Source: Flammulina velutipes
Taxonomy: Eukaryota > Basidiomycota > Agaricomycetes > Agaricales > Physalacriaceae
Direction: 5' to 3'
Assembly: GCA_011800155.1 (NCBI GenBank)
Contig: CM022375.1
Span: 2,046,001 to 2,110,000 of the forward strand
DNA length: 64,000 bases
The notes under the pieces were generated by a model, which worked only from the letters and a program-made list of their open reading frames with translations, was not told the DNA's origin and searched no databases. A program made the position numbers and the translations under genes. Within the stretch, counting starts at the first letter, position 1. Each line of letters begins with the position of its first letter. Shown here piece by piece: positions 1 to 10,139 of this stretch.

Positions 1-249
1 GACGAGCTCTTCAAGGAGTGCGTGAAGAGTGGAGTGACCAAGGTGAGATGTGCCGCGCATTGCCCGTTACCGTGCTAACGTTACCGTCAGTTCAATGTGA
101 ACTCTTGGGCCCGCGATCCGTACGTGAAGGAACTAGTTGCTGGCCTACAGAACAAGTCCTTCCCGGAGGCGGTAGAGGACGCAACAGAGACGTTCGCCAA
201 AGTCTGCGACCGCTTTATCTACTTGTTTGGTAGTGACGGCAAGGCATAG
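1..249 (+). CDS. 3' end of class II (fructose/tagatose-bisphosphate) aldolase-like gene, cut by window edge
   Basis: Two exons are visible: 1-42, an intron at 43-90 (GTGAG..GTCAG with a GCTAAC branch site), and 91-249 ending in TAG. The joined C-terminal 66 residues contain GVTKFNVNSWARDPYVKEL, which resembles the strand and loop near the end of the class II aldolase barrel (K-x-N-V-N-T-type motif), followed by an amphipathic C-terminal helix. Such enzymes cleave or condense ketose bisphosphates to dihydroxyacetone phosphate and an aldehyde, using zinc. The next gene downstream makes dihydroxyacetone phosphate, which fits. The zinc ligands lie upstream of the window, so the assignment rests only on the C-terminal motif. 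Another ketose-bisphosphate aldolase subfamily is possible. Confidence 0.5.
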
Positions 250-864
250 TTAGTAGTGTTCTATTCACTGTCAGTTTGAATCGTCATGGAGGAATAGCAA
301 AATCATATCAAATGTTGTACAAACCTAGCATCTCAATACTATGGACTTTCCATGCTGAGCATACGGCGGCGAAGATGTGGCGCAGCTTAAATGGTCGTGG
401 TCATGGTAAGAAAACCAAAAAGGGAATGATCTAATCTTGCAACCTTTCCGGTCAGAAGGCTGGTGACCAGTACTAAAAGAGTGAGTTAGCTCCCAGAATT
501 GCGAGACCAATTCACTGCCCTTCTGCAGTAGCATTAATTCAACACATAGTGAGCGACCTGTGTGTGGCGCGACTTATGATGATCGGCCCGGGCATCCGGC
601 TCGTTTGATTTGCGGCCACGTTTACTCCCTGTTTGCTTCCTACTTTCATCCAGGTTCCAATACGCCTCAACCTATGCTAGTTCATGTCAGAGCCATCCTG
701 CGGCCCCTCGCGCGGTGCCGTAAAACGAAGTATTGTCCCGTGGACGGTCTCGCGCTCAATTCCGCCCGGATGAAATACCGCACGGAAACATATAGCCCCG
801 TTCATTATCACTCTTGCGTTCAATATAACTCTTGCTCTCTGTCAGAGAAACTGAAGACTTTCTA
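250..864. other. Intergenic region between the aldolase-like gene and dihydroxyacetone kinase
   Basis: No convincing gene. It should hold the terminator of the aldolase-like gene and the promoter of the kinase. It contains two TGTGGCGC motifs (376-384 and 561-570 region) that recur elsewhere in the window. Confidence 0.5.
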
Positions 865-2875
865 ATGGATCGCCACATATTCTCTGACCACCAAACGCTC
901 GTGCTACGCTCTCTGAAAGGTCTCGTCGCGTCCCATCCCTCCTTGTCTCTCATCCCGAACACCAAGACTGTCATCAATGCTGCCCACGATCCCACGAAAG
1001 TCTCTCTGATATGTGGAGGTGGCGCAGGTCACGAACCAGGCTCTACTGGTTTCGTCGGACGCGGTTTCCTCTCTGCGTCCGTTAGCGGGGACACCTTTGC
1101 TAGCCCCTCCGCCAAGCAGGTCTATACCGCTCTCAAAGCCGTTCCCTCCACAGCCGGCACTATCCTCATCATCACCAACTACACCGGCGACAACCTTCAC
1201 TTTGGTCTAGCCTGTCAACAGGCGCGCGCGAACGGTATCGATAACATCGCCATCTTACCCGTATGTGACGATGTGTCGGTAGGGCGCACCAAGGGCGCGC
1301 TGGTTGGAAGGCGCGCGATGGCGGGTACGATTCTGGTGTGCAAGATTCTGGGCGCCGCTTCAGAGGCAGATTATACCTTCCCCACCACGTTGTCCCTCGG
1401 GAAAGCAGTGACAGACGGTCTCCTATCCATTGGCTGCACACTTGGACATTGCCATGTTCCTGGTCGCGATAATTCCAAGTACGGCGTGATCGAGGACGAT
1501 ACCATTGAAATCGGACTGGGACTGCACAATGAGCCGGGTGTCTATGTCGTTAGACCTCAGCCACCTTCGGACAAACTCATCGAGAGGATGCTCGACTTGA
1601 TGCTGAAGCAGGACGATCCCGAGAGGACGTTTGTTCCCTTCCGGGAGAACGACGGCGTCGTCTTATTTGTGAACAACATGGGTGGGATGAGCACACTGGA
1701 GATGTACGCTGTTGTGGATGAAGTTACGAATCAGCTTGGTGAGTTGGACTGTTCTTTCTCCTTTGACTTTCTGACCTTTCACCGTAGAGCAACATTACCT
1801 AAAGCCTCGTATTCTCCGGACACATTGCGGCTCCTTCATGACCTCACTCAATGCTCCTGGGTTCTCGATCACGCTTCTCAATGTCACACATACCGCTCGC
1901 GTTTTTGATAGTGGGAAAGGCGAGCAAGAGATCCTGGACTTAATCGATGCGCCTCAAGCCAGCGCTGCATGGCCTGGAAGCAGCTTTACCTCTATACCGG
2001 AGACCCTCAGGGCTAGGACGAGACAAGAGAGATTCATCGAAGTCACCGAAGAGCCTGTAGCCGCCCAGGTAGAGAAGACGGGTCCCAAAGTCAATGGTAA
2101 GCTCTCACTTTCCTGACCTCTTTCATGGTTGACAAACCCACCTTCAGTTGATCCCTATGTCCTTCGAAAAGCGATTAGGACTGGCGCGCAAGCTGTCTTC
2201 GATGCAGAACCCGACCTAACGAAATGGGACACGGTACGCAATTTCCCTTCAGTGCGATTCATACATCACTCATCCTAGCCTGTAGATCGTCGGTGATGGC
2301 GACTGCGGAGAAACATGCGCAATAGGCGCAAAGGCTATCATAGCGGCTCTTGATAACGACCTTGGAAAAGACGGAGATCTTGTGGCGACGTTAAGGGATA
2401 TTACTGAAATTATCGATGGTCAGCAATTCCCTTTCCTTTCGTCATATAGAAGCTGACATCATGACCAGATAACTGCGGGGGGACGCTCGGGGCTATCTAC
2501 AGCATATTTCTGGCAGCTTTAACCGCAGAGGTCCGATTGCTGGGAACGACCAGGCCTGTGGATGTGGGATTCTGGGGTGAGGCGGCGGCGAAGGCCATTG
2601 AGACGCTTGGACATAGCACCAAGGCACGGGTGGGGCATCGGACGGTGATGGACGCACTTATTCCGTTCGTCGAGGGACTTTCGGCTGGTGAGGATTTGAG
2701 GGAGGCGATTAGGCGGTGTACGGAAGGCGGAGAGGGGACGAAAGACCTTGTGGCGAAGTTGGGACGTGCGACGTATGTAGGTACGGATCGTGGCGCGCTA
2801 CCTCCTGATCCCGGTGCTATGAGTATGGTGGTGTTTGCGAGGGCACTGGGGACTGTCTTTGGTATCAAAGCATGA
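865..2875 (+). CDS. dak1: Dihydroxyacetone kinase (DhaK + DhaL domains, ATP type)
   Basis: Phosphorylates dihydroxyacetone to dihydroxyacetone phosphate with ATP in the cytosol, in glycerol or methanol-derived triose metabolism and detoxification. The N-terminal DhaK domain shows GGGAGHEPGSTGFVGRG (about residues 51-67) and GLGLHNEPGVYVV, the motif that holds the histidine binding dihydroxyacetone. The C-terminal DhaL domain shows IVGDGDCGETC, the aspartate-rich Mg-ATP site, and ends in GTDRGALPPDPGAMS, typical of the family. Both domains in one chain is the usual fungal arrangement. Introns read near 1740-1788, 2097-2147, 2234-2286 and 2419-2469. ATG at 865 is chosen because MDRHIFSD fits the family N-terminus and no upstream in-frame ATG is seen. 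Stop is TGA at 2873. Confidence 0.93.
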
Positions 2876-2930
2876 ATTGTTGGGTTCAGGGCTGATCGTT
2901 GTATGTATACTGATTTTTCAATACACCCTT

Positions 2931-3696
2931 CTAATTGTGTTCCTGCGTCAGCTCTACCCATATTGCGTAACCGTCCTCAGTGAACGGGGCTAACTTGTTG
3001 ATCTCAAGGGCGAAGGGTGGCGTCTTGGTGTATGCTGTGTGATGCTGCAGAATATCTAGTATCAAAGGATGTTTAAATCATGAAAAGACTAAACTCACTT
3101 CCTTGGTCTCCCATCCGAGGTAATACCAATTCATCTTATCGTCGTTGAGCGATGTGGACCAGTGGCCTCCTACAAAGCCGCCCTGGGGAGCGTTGTAACA
3201 ATCGGTAAATGTCTTGTGCAGTGACAGGCGTGTTGAATCAGATTTTTCGGATGTTTTTAAATAGACGTTTGCCTAAGGGTGACCAGAGTGAACAATGGTC
3301 TCCTGGGGAGAGATGATACTGACGAATTCGGTGAGTGGCGCAGTGAGGGCGGGACGCGGGAACTTGGCACCTTGGAAAGGGTTCAGCCACGACGATGGTG
3401 AATTATTAACATCCAGCTCTTTCAGCTCATTCCGAAAGTTGTCTGATTGGAATCCAGAAGGGATATCGATCGGCCACTCTACATAGGTAAATGTTCAATG
3501 AGGACAAGAACGGAACATGTCACTTACGAATAATCCACACAAGCCGATATTCTTTCCATTTTTCCATACCGTAGTATTGCTCCGTTACTCCGCCTTGGGA
3601 GGAGGCTGTGTGGCGCAGTTTGACAAAAGTGGGCGAGGTCAATTGGAAGCCGGGACGAACATGGATATAGAAGAGCTCAGAGATAATGGGAGACAT
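2931..3696 (-). CDS. Small dimeric alpha/beta-barrel (ABM/Dabb-like) protein
   Basis: Four exons join in frame to about 203 residues, with introns near 3480-3528, 3284-3334 and 3052-3102. The protein starts MSPIISELFYIHVRPG and has two similar halves. The second ends in GGHWSTSLNDDKMNWYYLGWETKE, close to the 'GW-E-s-x-e-A-H' strand-helix signature of fungal ABM/Dabb-type ferredoxin-like barrel proteins. These proteins bind small aromatic or polyketide-like molecules or act as cofactor-free monooxygenases, but many have no known role. There is no signal peptide, so it is probably cytosolic. It converges with the dihydroxyacetone kinase gene with only about 55 bp between stops. The family call is moderate; the gene model is well supported by frame continuity. 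Confidence 0.6.
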
Positions 3697-4362
3697 TGAA
3701 GAATGGGCAGGTCGGAAGAGCAATTGTATTTGAGATGGCGAGACGCTGACTCTATTATATTCATATCGGGCGGAGATGGGCGGGAAAGCGTGCTGACTAT
3801 ACGTACTATCACCCTCGGAACTAATTATTTATCCACGAGAGGTGTGTGAGCGGTGAGTGACTTATGTCTGGAGATTATGATACATAACCTCGTTATAGTA
3901 TGACGGACTCTGCCAGTAGTTACTGGGGTTTGGCATTACCATCCGGCATGTGCGTTCTTGGCGTACATTGCATTCATGTCCGAGGTAGCGATTCCCTCAA
4001 CGACCGCTCAAGGATATTCATACCTACCAATTACACGTAGTAGTTGCACTTGGGTAAATTCACTGCCACATCTCTACAAGCCCGGCAAATTCCGATCTGC
4101 CTTGGACTCTCACCACTGCCATGAGCCTCGAAGTAGCATTCTCTATCCTTAAGCGTTCTTCCAAATGGGATTGTATGCAAACATTGGAGCTTGTATTGGT
4201 ATTGTTTTGGCCTTCCGGTTGACGTTACGGTTACTGACTTTTTTGGAAACAAGTAGCCCGATAATCGTCACAGCTCACTCTCAATAGGTGATCTGACAAC
4301 CATTATCAGCGATATATAAATCCGGCATACTTTTCTTCAATATGGATACGACCTGAATCTTC
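3697..4362. other. Divergent intergenic region, promoter of the first S28 gene
   Basis: No gene seen. Holds the divergent promoters of the ABM-like gene and the S28 gene at 4363. Confidence 0.5.
4312..4320 (+). promoter_or_regulatory. TATA box of first S28 gene
   Basis: ATATATAAA about 43 bp before the ATG at 4363. The two paralogs have a TATA box at a similar distance. Confidence 0.6.
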
Positions 4363-6600
4363 ATGAACTTCAGCAAAGCCATCCGATTCCTCTCCATTCT
4401 CCTCATCATCCACCCAATCGCCGCAGGACCGGTTTCAAGTGATGTGCCAGACGATACGCTGGGGACAAGTAAACGAGCATTCGACGACCTACCTGTTTAT
4501 CCCTACGAATTTGGGGTTACTAACCTGACCAAGGGTGTCCAAGGCCCTTTTTACTTCGAGCAACTGAGGGATCACCACATTCCAGACCCAGAGAGGTTCA
4601 CGTTCCCTCAACGCTACTGGGTCAACGACGATTACTATGTCCGTGGTAAGCTGACAGACACCTTGTAACGCGCTATTCTCATTTCGCTTCAAGATCATGG
4701 CGGGACGCATCCCGGTCCTATCTTCTTGATCATTTCAGATCAGGAAGTCGACAGTTCGTTTTCCCTCGGTGTCGTCGCGTAGTGGTGTTGACACGGCGTT
4801 TTATATATAGAGAACATGAATTTGCTGGGAAAGAATCGCGAATTCGATTCGAGGTTTCTCCGCATGGCGCAAAGATATCATGGAATGTTGGTCGTCCTTG
4901 AACACCGTTACTTCGGAGAGAGTTATCCTGTCAACGACCTCTCAGAGAAAAATCTGGAGTTTTTGACCGTACGACAAGCCTTGGGAGATGTACAACATTT
5001 CGCTTTCACCGGCATGGGCCATGGGGACTTACGGGCTAGGACCATGCCGACTAAGCTCCACCGCAAGTTCGTGCCATGGGTCCTAATAGGCGGAGGGTAT
5101 ACGGGTCCGTTGGTGTTGGTACGCGCATCTGATGAGGAAAGCGGCTCACGTTATTCATTTAGGTGGACTCGTGCACTGGGCAATGAAGCCAAAGAGAAGG
5201 TATGGTATTTTCGTCATAGGATGATATACTAATTACAACCTCGCGCAGTTTGATGCAGCTCTTTTGGGCTGGTTACTCCTCTTCCGGGATGATTCAAGCG
5301 AAGGAGTATGTCTGTATTACTTTCGAGATACGTGATGTACTAATGGTTTTGTTTTCAGGGATCTTTGGGAATACTGGGACGAGACCTCGCGAATAATGCC
5401 ACCCGGCTGTGCGAAAGATGTTGCGGAGGTCGTGAAATACTTTGACGATGTATTTTATTCTGACTTAAAGGAGAAAGAATCGTCGAAAAGGCTTGGATTA
5501 GAGCTGGGATTATCGCAAATCAAACACGCGGATGATATAGCCCAGATTCGTATGCCATCTCTGTATACTACTGATGTTTCTGTCTAATATTTCTGACAGT
5601 ATCGCGTGCCATAGATTACGCAACAAGTCGTAGCAGAGTCGATACTTTCTGCGACGCACTCGAGAGCGATGAACATGGCAATATCCCGGAAGACGGGGAG
5701 GGAAGGGGACTCAGCTGGGCGTTGGAAGCATGGCGAATTTACAACGAGGAAAAGTATCTAAAGGACTCTGAGTGAGCAGTCCAACCACCCTTGACCAAAC
5801 GTGTTTAACACACTTGTTACAGCTCGAAATGGTCCAGCCATGACATGACGAAGTCGAAATACACTGATCTCAAGCCGCGTGCCGTATCATTGCGTGTAAG
5901 CAAGTGGTTAAGGTAGGTGGCGCATACCTAGGTCACGATATGCTCTAATCACAATAACGGCAGATGCAATGAGCTCGGTTGGTTCAAGGTCAGTGCCCTC
6001 TCGAATTTATATTTGTACTTCGACATATCATCTCATCTGCTGCTCGTCAGACCGCTCCCGATCCCAAAGAAGTTGATAAGCTTGTCGTATCAAAACTCTT
6101 GAATGTTGACCGCGAACGGGTGAGCCTATACGGATTTATCCATTCTTAAACCATTTCAACTTAGGCTTGAACCCACACAGGATATCTGCAGGCAGATTTT
6201 CCCAAGAAGATATAAAGATAAACGTTCTTCCCCGTCCGTCGACGAGATCAACACAATCTTTGGTGGCGGGAGTAACGGGCCAGCAGCAAGGGTATTTTAC
6301 TTCAATGGAGGAAGTGAGTACCCATACTCACTGAATGACAAGTTTCTCACTGAATTTCCTTCCCCACTAGTGGATCCAAATCTCAGTATGACATTACCTC
6401 CTGACAATACTACTGGCACTGGGGAAATTCAGAAGTTTGTAGAAAATGCAGCACACATGGGGGATTTCAAGACCCCACTGGGGAAGAGCAAAAGCATGGA
6501 TAAAGCCACATCCGTGGGAGTCGCGCAAATGGGAAATTGGCTCGACGAGTGGTATCTGGAGATCGCTATGGGTGGCTTGAAAGTGGGTGATCAAAAGTAA
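4363..6600 (+). CDS. S28-family serine carboxypeptidase-like protein, copy A (catalytic Ser replaced by Gly)
   Basis: About 12 exons join to a secreted protein of the MEROPS S28 family (Pro-X carboxypeptidase/thymus-specific protease type). The N-terminus (MNFSKAIRFLSILLII..AAGPVSS) is a signal peptide. Family marks are FYFEQ..DH, FPQRYWVND, VVLEHRYFGESYP, VPWVLIGGGYTG, FWAGYSSSG, DLWEYW, a C-x-E-LGWF segment, and an end with FNGG-x-DPN and NAAHMGD. S28 enzymes use Ser in G-G-S-Y-x-G. Here the codon at 5095-5097 encodes Gly. The probable Asp (DPN) and His (AAHMGD) are kept, so the fold looks intact but serine hydrolysis should be lost. A TA-repeat at about 4801-4810 looks like a frameshift, but it falls inside a normal intron (about 4755-4811). 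It is a paralog of the genes at 10140 and 40573. Confidence 0.85.
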
Positions 6601-7226
6601 AGAGGATTACTGACTGGGATTAGACGCCGTCACTATTGAGCTACTTTATTTACCAATACTACTGAGAAGTATATTAATCGGACATAGTGGCAATGTCACG
6701 AACAATGGGCAGTGAAGACGATACATCGCTTGCAGCCTCCGCGATATTGAAAAGAATCATCTGTTCCCACTGTAAATGTGCAGGATCATAATGAACAGGA
6801 GACATTTCACTGTTCATTGTTTGAGTGGGTAACGAGTCTTCTCCCCCATTCCACGCTCCTTGAGTATCGCTGCAGTAGGGCTGAAGTCTGAAATTCGCCT
6901 GTGTTACGTCTCCTTGAAAGAGATCAAAAAATGACATCTTCGACAGAACATTGACAGAACAGGTCCATTTTAACCAATCTTATGAAGACGATGGAACCGA
7001 ACATCGAACAGGGCGTGTTCAAGATTAGCTCGCTGGCGATCGTGTTGTTGAAAGGAGCGGAAAATGCAGTGTCTGTAGAAACATTAGCGAGAGCCCTGGC
7101 TTTTGGCTGACGACATCCCAAAGCCAATTAAATTCAGCCCTCTCAACCGGAAGAAAGATACGGGTGTCAATAGGATATACAGAAACATCACAGAGCAGGA
7201 AAGACGTTCAGACCCTCCAACGTAAT
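6601..7226. other. Intergenic stretch with a weak minus-strand ORF
   Basis: This lies between the converging S28 copy A and thiamine-diphosphate enzyme genes. A minus-strand ORF at 6674-6937 (87 aa, MSFFDLFQGDVTQANF..) and another at 6924-7127 (67 aa) overlap at their ends. Neither shows a known motif, and I cannot join them by a clear splice site. They may be 3'-untranslated sequence or a short unrecognised gene. Confidence 0.25.
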
Positions 7227-9246
7227 TTAGAAAGGTTCAAGAACAACATCCAAGACAGCGCATCTCTTCTCCTTAAGCACCATATCCACTGCTTCCTTCA
7301 CAGTAGCTTGCAAGTCCGCCCCAACAGTGACCTTCTTGCCCCATGCCCAGCCAGCAGACGCCGCAATAGCAATCCCAGCATAATCTGGCGGATGAGGCCC
7401 GAAACCCGTCGTCAAACGATCTCCGTTCGACTGAGAAGCGAGCCCAGACGGATGCACGCCAAGCAAGGACATCTTCGGTGCCTACAAATCGAGTCAGCAG
7501 AATGATGTTGTCAATAGGGACCAACGTACCTTCCATCCTCCGTTATTCAGGACGATTGTAAGAAATGGCTGAGGGAACAATCATCAGCTGGGGTACAAGG
7601 AAAGCGAGGAAAAGACACACCGTGTCATACCGCCTCGCCATCCAATACGCCGAACTAGGGACCCCAAACATATACGAGCCATCTCCGACGACGGCGACAA
7701 TGATGTCGTGAGCAGTTTTCGCCAGCGATACGCCAACAGCTGCACCCAACGCCCATCCCAACGACGAACCACCCGATGTTATCATGCTCCCTGGAACGTC
7801 AGGCCTCATGTGCTCCCACACCAACGGGAAGTTGGTGATACTTTCGTTCAACAAGATGGCCTTTATGCCCTCTACGTCAAGGACCTTCCGCAAGGCTCCT
7901 ACTAGGTTTGCCGTCGACAAATGGCCTGGAGCGAGCACAGACTCTCGAGCATCCAGCGCCGCGACATACTCAACGTGCCTCCTTTCCAGATCCTGCCTCC
8001 GCTGAGTAACGAGCGCATTCTCATCCACGCTTGCTCCTTGCCTGACTGCGTCAGACAGCTGGATGAGGGCGAGTTCCGCATCGGCACGGCATATCATTTC
8101 CGCAGGGATATGCCACAACCCCATCTCTCGAGCCTTGAGTGGATCTCCCGAGTTGACGATGAAGATGCGTGCATCAGGGCTGGGAGCGAGTAACTGGTCC
8201 GAAGGAATCCATGGCGCGTCGCACTCCAGCACCAGGACAACATCTGCCGTGGCGAGAAGCGGCGTGTGGCCCCCAGGAGGAAGATAAGATACGCCAACAA
8301 AAGAAGGATGAGAAAAGGGAATGTTGACTGCTGATGGGCAGGAGCAGTAGACCGGAATGGCAAGCAGCGTAGCTAGACCAACGAGGGGGGCAACTGCGTC
8401 TGTATTGCGTCCCAGATGAGAGGTGATAATGAGAGGCTTTCTTGCCGTCGTCAGTGCTGTTGCTATCCGGGCGACTGCTGGGGGCGATAAGGCCATAACA
8501 TCGACTGTGGGCCATTTGTCGATGCTCGACGACGGCAGAGCACCTTCAATCTGCGCTTCCATGACTTCCCTCCGAGCCCACAGGTATACGGGTCCCTTTG
8601 GAGCACTGGTTGCACTGTACAGAAGATGAACCACAGGCATAGAGCATAAACGTTGTTGCGTACATCTGAACCGATCGGTTGACGACCTCTGGCACAGTCA
8701 AAGGGCTCTGAAGCTGGGCTGTAAATCTCATGTACTGTCGAACAATGGCGCTCTGGTCGGGAATATCTGGAGGTTCTTTAGCGGGTAGAGCATAGCTTGG
8801 CAGAGAACGAGAATACCTTGAATCCACATGATCCATTCGTTGCGCGAGCCCGGTAGCTCGCCGTTACTGCTGAACGGGGATGCCCCGGCATAGATGAGCA
8901 CAGGTGTGTGCGATCTATCGACGTTGTGAACGGCACCCGCCAAAGCCTGAAAGACGATTAATGCCTCTTCCGTTCGAGTGAGCATGAGACTAACCTGAGT
9001 TCCTACATCGACATGGACTATCACTGCAGCTGGCTTGCCCGTCACTTGCGCGTATCCCTGTGCTGCGCTCAAAGCCACCATTTCATTTGGAGCGGTCACG
9101 ATTGTCAAGGCAGTCTTGCCGTCCTCGAGCCTCTGTCTTTCGAGCTCCTCCAGCATGCCAGGATGGTCAGAGCCCCAGTTGACGAACGCATGCGTTATAC
9201 CTGCAGAAACGAGCGATTGAAGAAATACTGTGGAGGTCGTGAGCAT
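7227..9246 (-). CDS. Thiamine-diphosphate-dependent enzyme, acetolactate synthase/benzoylformate decarboxylase-like
   Basis: The three-domain fold of the family can be followed. The N-terminal pyrimidine-binding domain has APNEMVALSAAQGYAQ with the catalytic Glu that activates the cofactor. The middle domain begins near GPVYLWARREVME. The C-terminal domain has GDGSYMFG and, about 25 residues later, LNNGGWK, the GDG..NN motif that binds Mg and thiamine diphosphate. Introns read near 8945-8997, 8767-8820, 8598-8666, 7563-7622 and 7482-7529, all with GT..AG ends on the minus strand. The reaction is probably 2-oxo acid decarboxylation or carboligation. No biosynthetic acetolactate synthase regulatory context or mitochondrial presequence is obvious, so it is likely a catabolic relative. 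The substrate is unknown. It lies between two S28 paralogs. Confidence 0.8.
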
Positions 9247-10139
9247 TTTGTAATGAAATCAGCTGGACATTTACCTCGCTTTTGATATGGCGAAAACTCC
9301 CGAAGTCATGCTTCTCAGTCGTGCACTGTGCTTCATACAAACGCACTCGTTAGAGCGCCTTTTATGATCGCCATACTTGCTGTGGTTGTTGGATTTTCGC
9401 GATTTCTTCGCGTAGTGAACGGTCCGGATGCTCTATCTTGTACGCAGAGAAAGACGAGCGCATGGCCTGAGGAGATGATTCTGGATGCCGCAGTGTTGAC
9501 GGTGAAGGCGCCATGGTGGTGGAAAGAAGAGACGATACCGTCACGTGGTCATTTAGGTCGTGTTGGGCATTGCGGCGCAAGAACGCCGCCTGGCTCTTCC
9601 GACAGTCATGTTCTCCTCCTGGCTCTTCTATGATGTATGTCATACTTTTGACCCTAAGAGTCTTACCACATACCGAATAGGCTTAAAACACACTGGCAAC
9701 GCGCTTCCGTCTCGAGGTTCGTGCGTCGTCGATTGGAATATGATTGTGATGCCCATCCCGGGCATTCGCTTTGGCAGCGAGTTTTCACTCATCAGATGTA
9801 CAAACAGTCGGACTGTTCAAATGGCTACACACCGAGAGCATCTACCGTCGCCGTTCTAAGTATCATTGTCATCCCAACCGGAATGTCGATCCCCCTTGTA
9901 AGTAGTGCAGATGTCAATCTACCACAAAGTAGTAGGGGAAGCGTTGCTTCCGTTGCAGATCTGCGAACGCTTGCACTGCTCGTCGATATATGCACCGCAC
10001 GGTTGACTAGACGACTTTCTACTGCCGACTCTGTCTGTCTGCCCTACGCGACTGTCTGTCTCCAGCCGATCCTACTTGGCAACTTGTCTCAATATATATA
10101 AGTACTAGGACCTGCAGCTCGGTCAACTCCTTCACTGTC
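9247..10139. other. Intergenic region, promoters of thiamine enzyme and S28 copy B
   Basis: No recognised gene. A minus-strand ORF at 9362-9643 (93 aa) has no known motif and could be chance. The S28 copy B promoter lies at the right end. Confidence 0.35.
10091..10101 (+). promoter_or_regulatory. TATA box of S28 copy B
   Basis: AATATATATAA about 40 bp before the ATG at 10140, matching the spacing in the other two S28 genes. Confidence 0.6.

Noticed and set aside
4754..4815. Apparent frameshift in S28 copy A at a TA repeat (TTTATATATAG), which would make it a pseudogene.
   Set aside because: A 57-bp intron with GT..AG ends covers the repeat and restores the frame; copy B has an intron of the same kind and place.
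7543..8640. Numerous plus-strand ORFs across 7.7-8.6 kb.
   Set aside because: They are shadows of the thiamine-diphosphate enzyme, whose motifs are clear on the minus strand.
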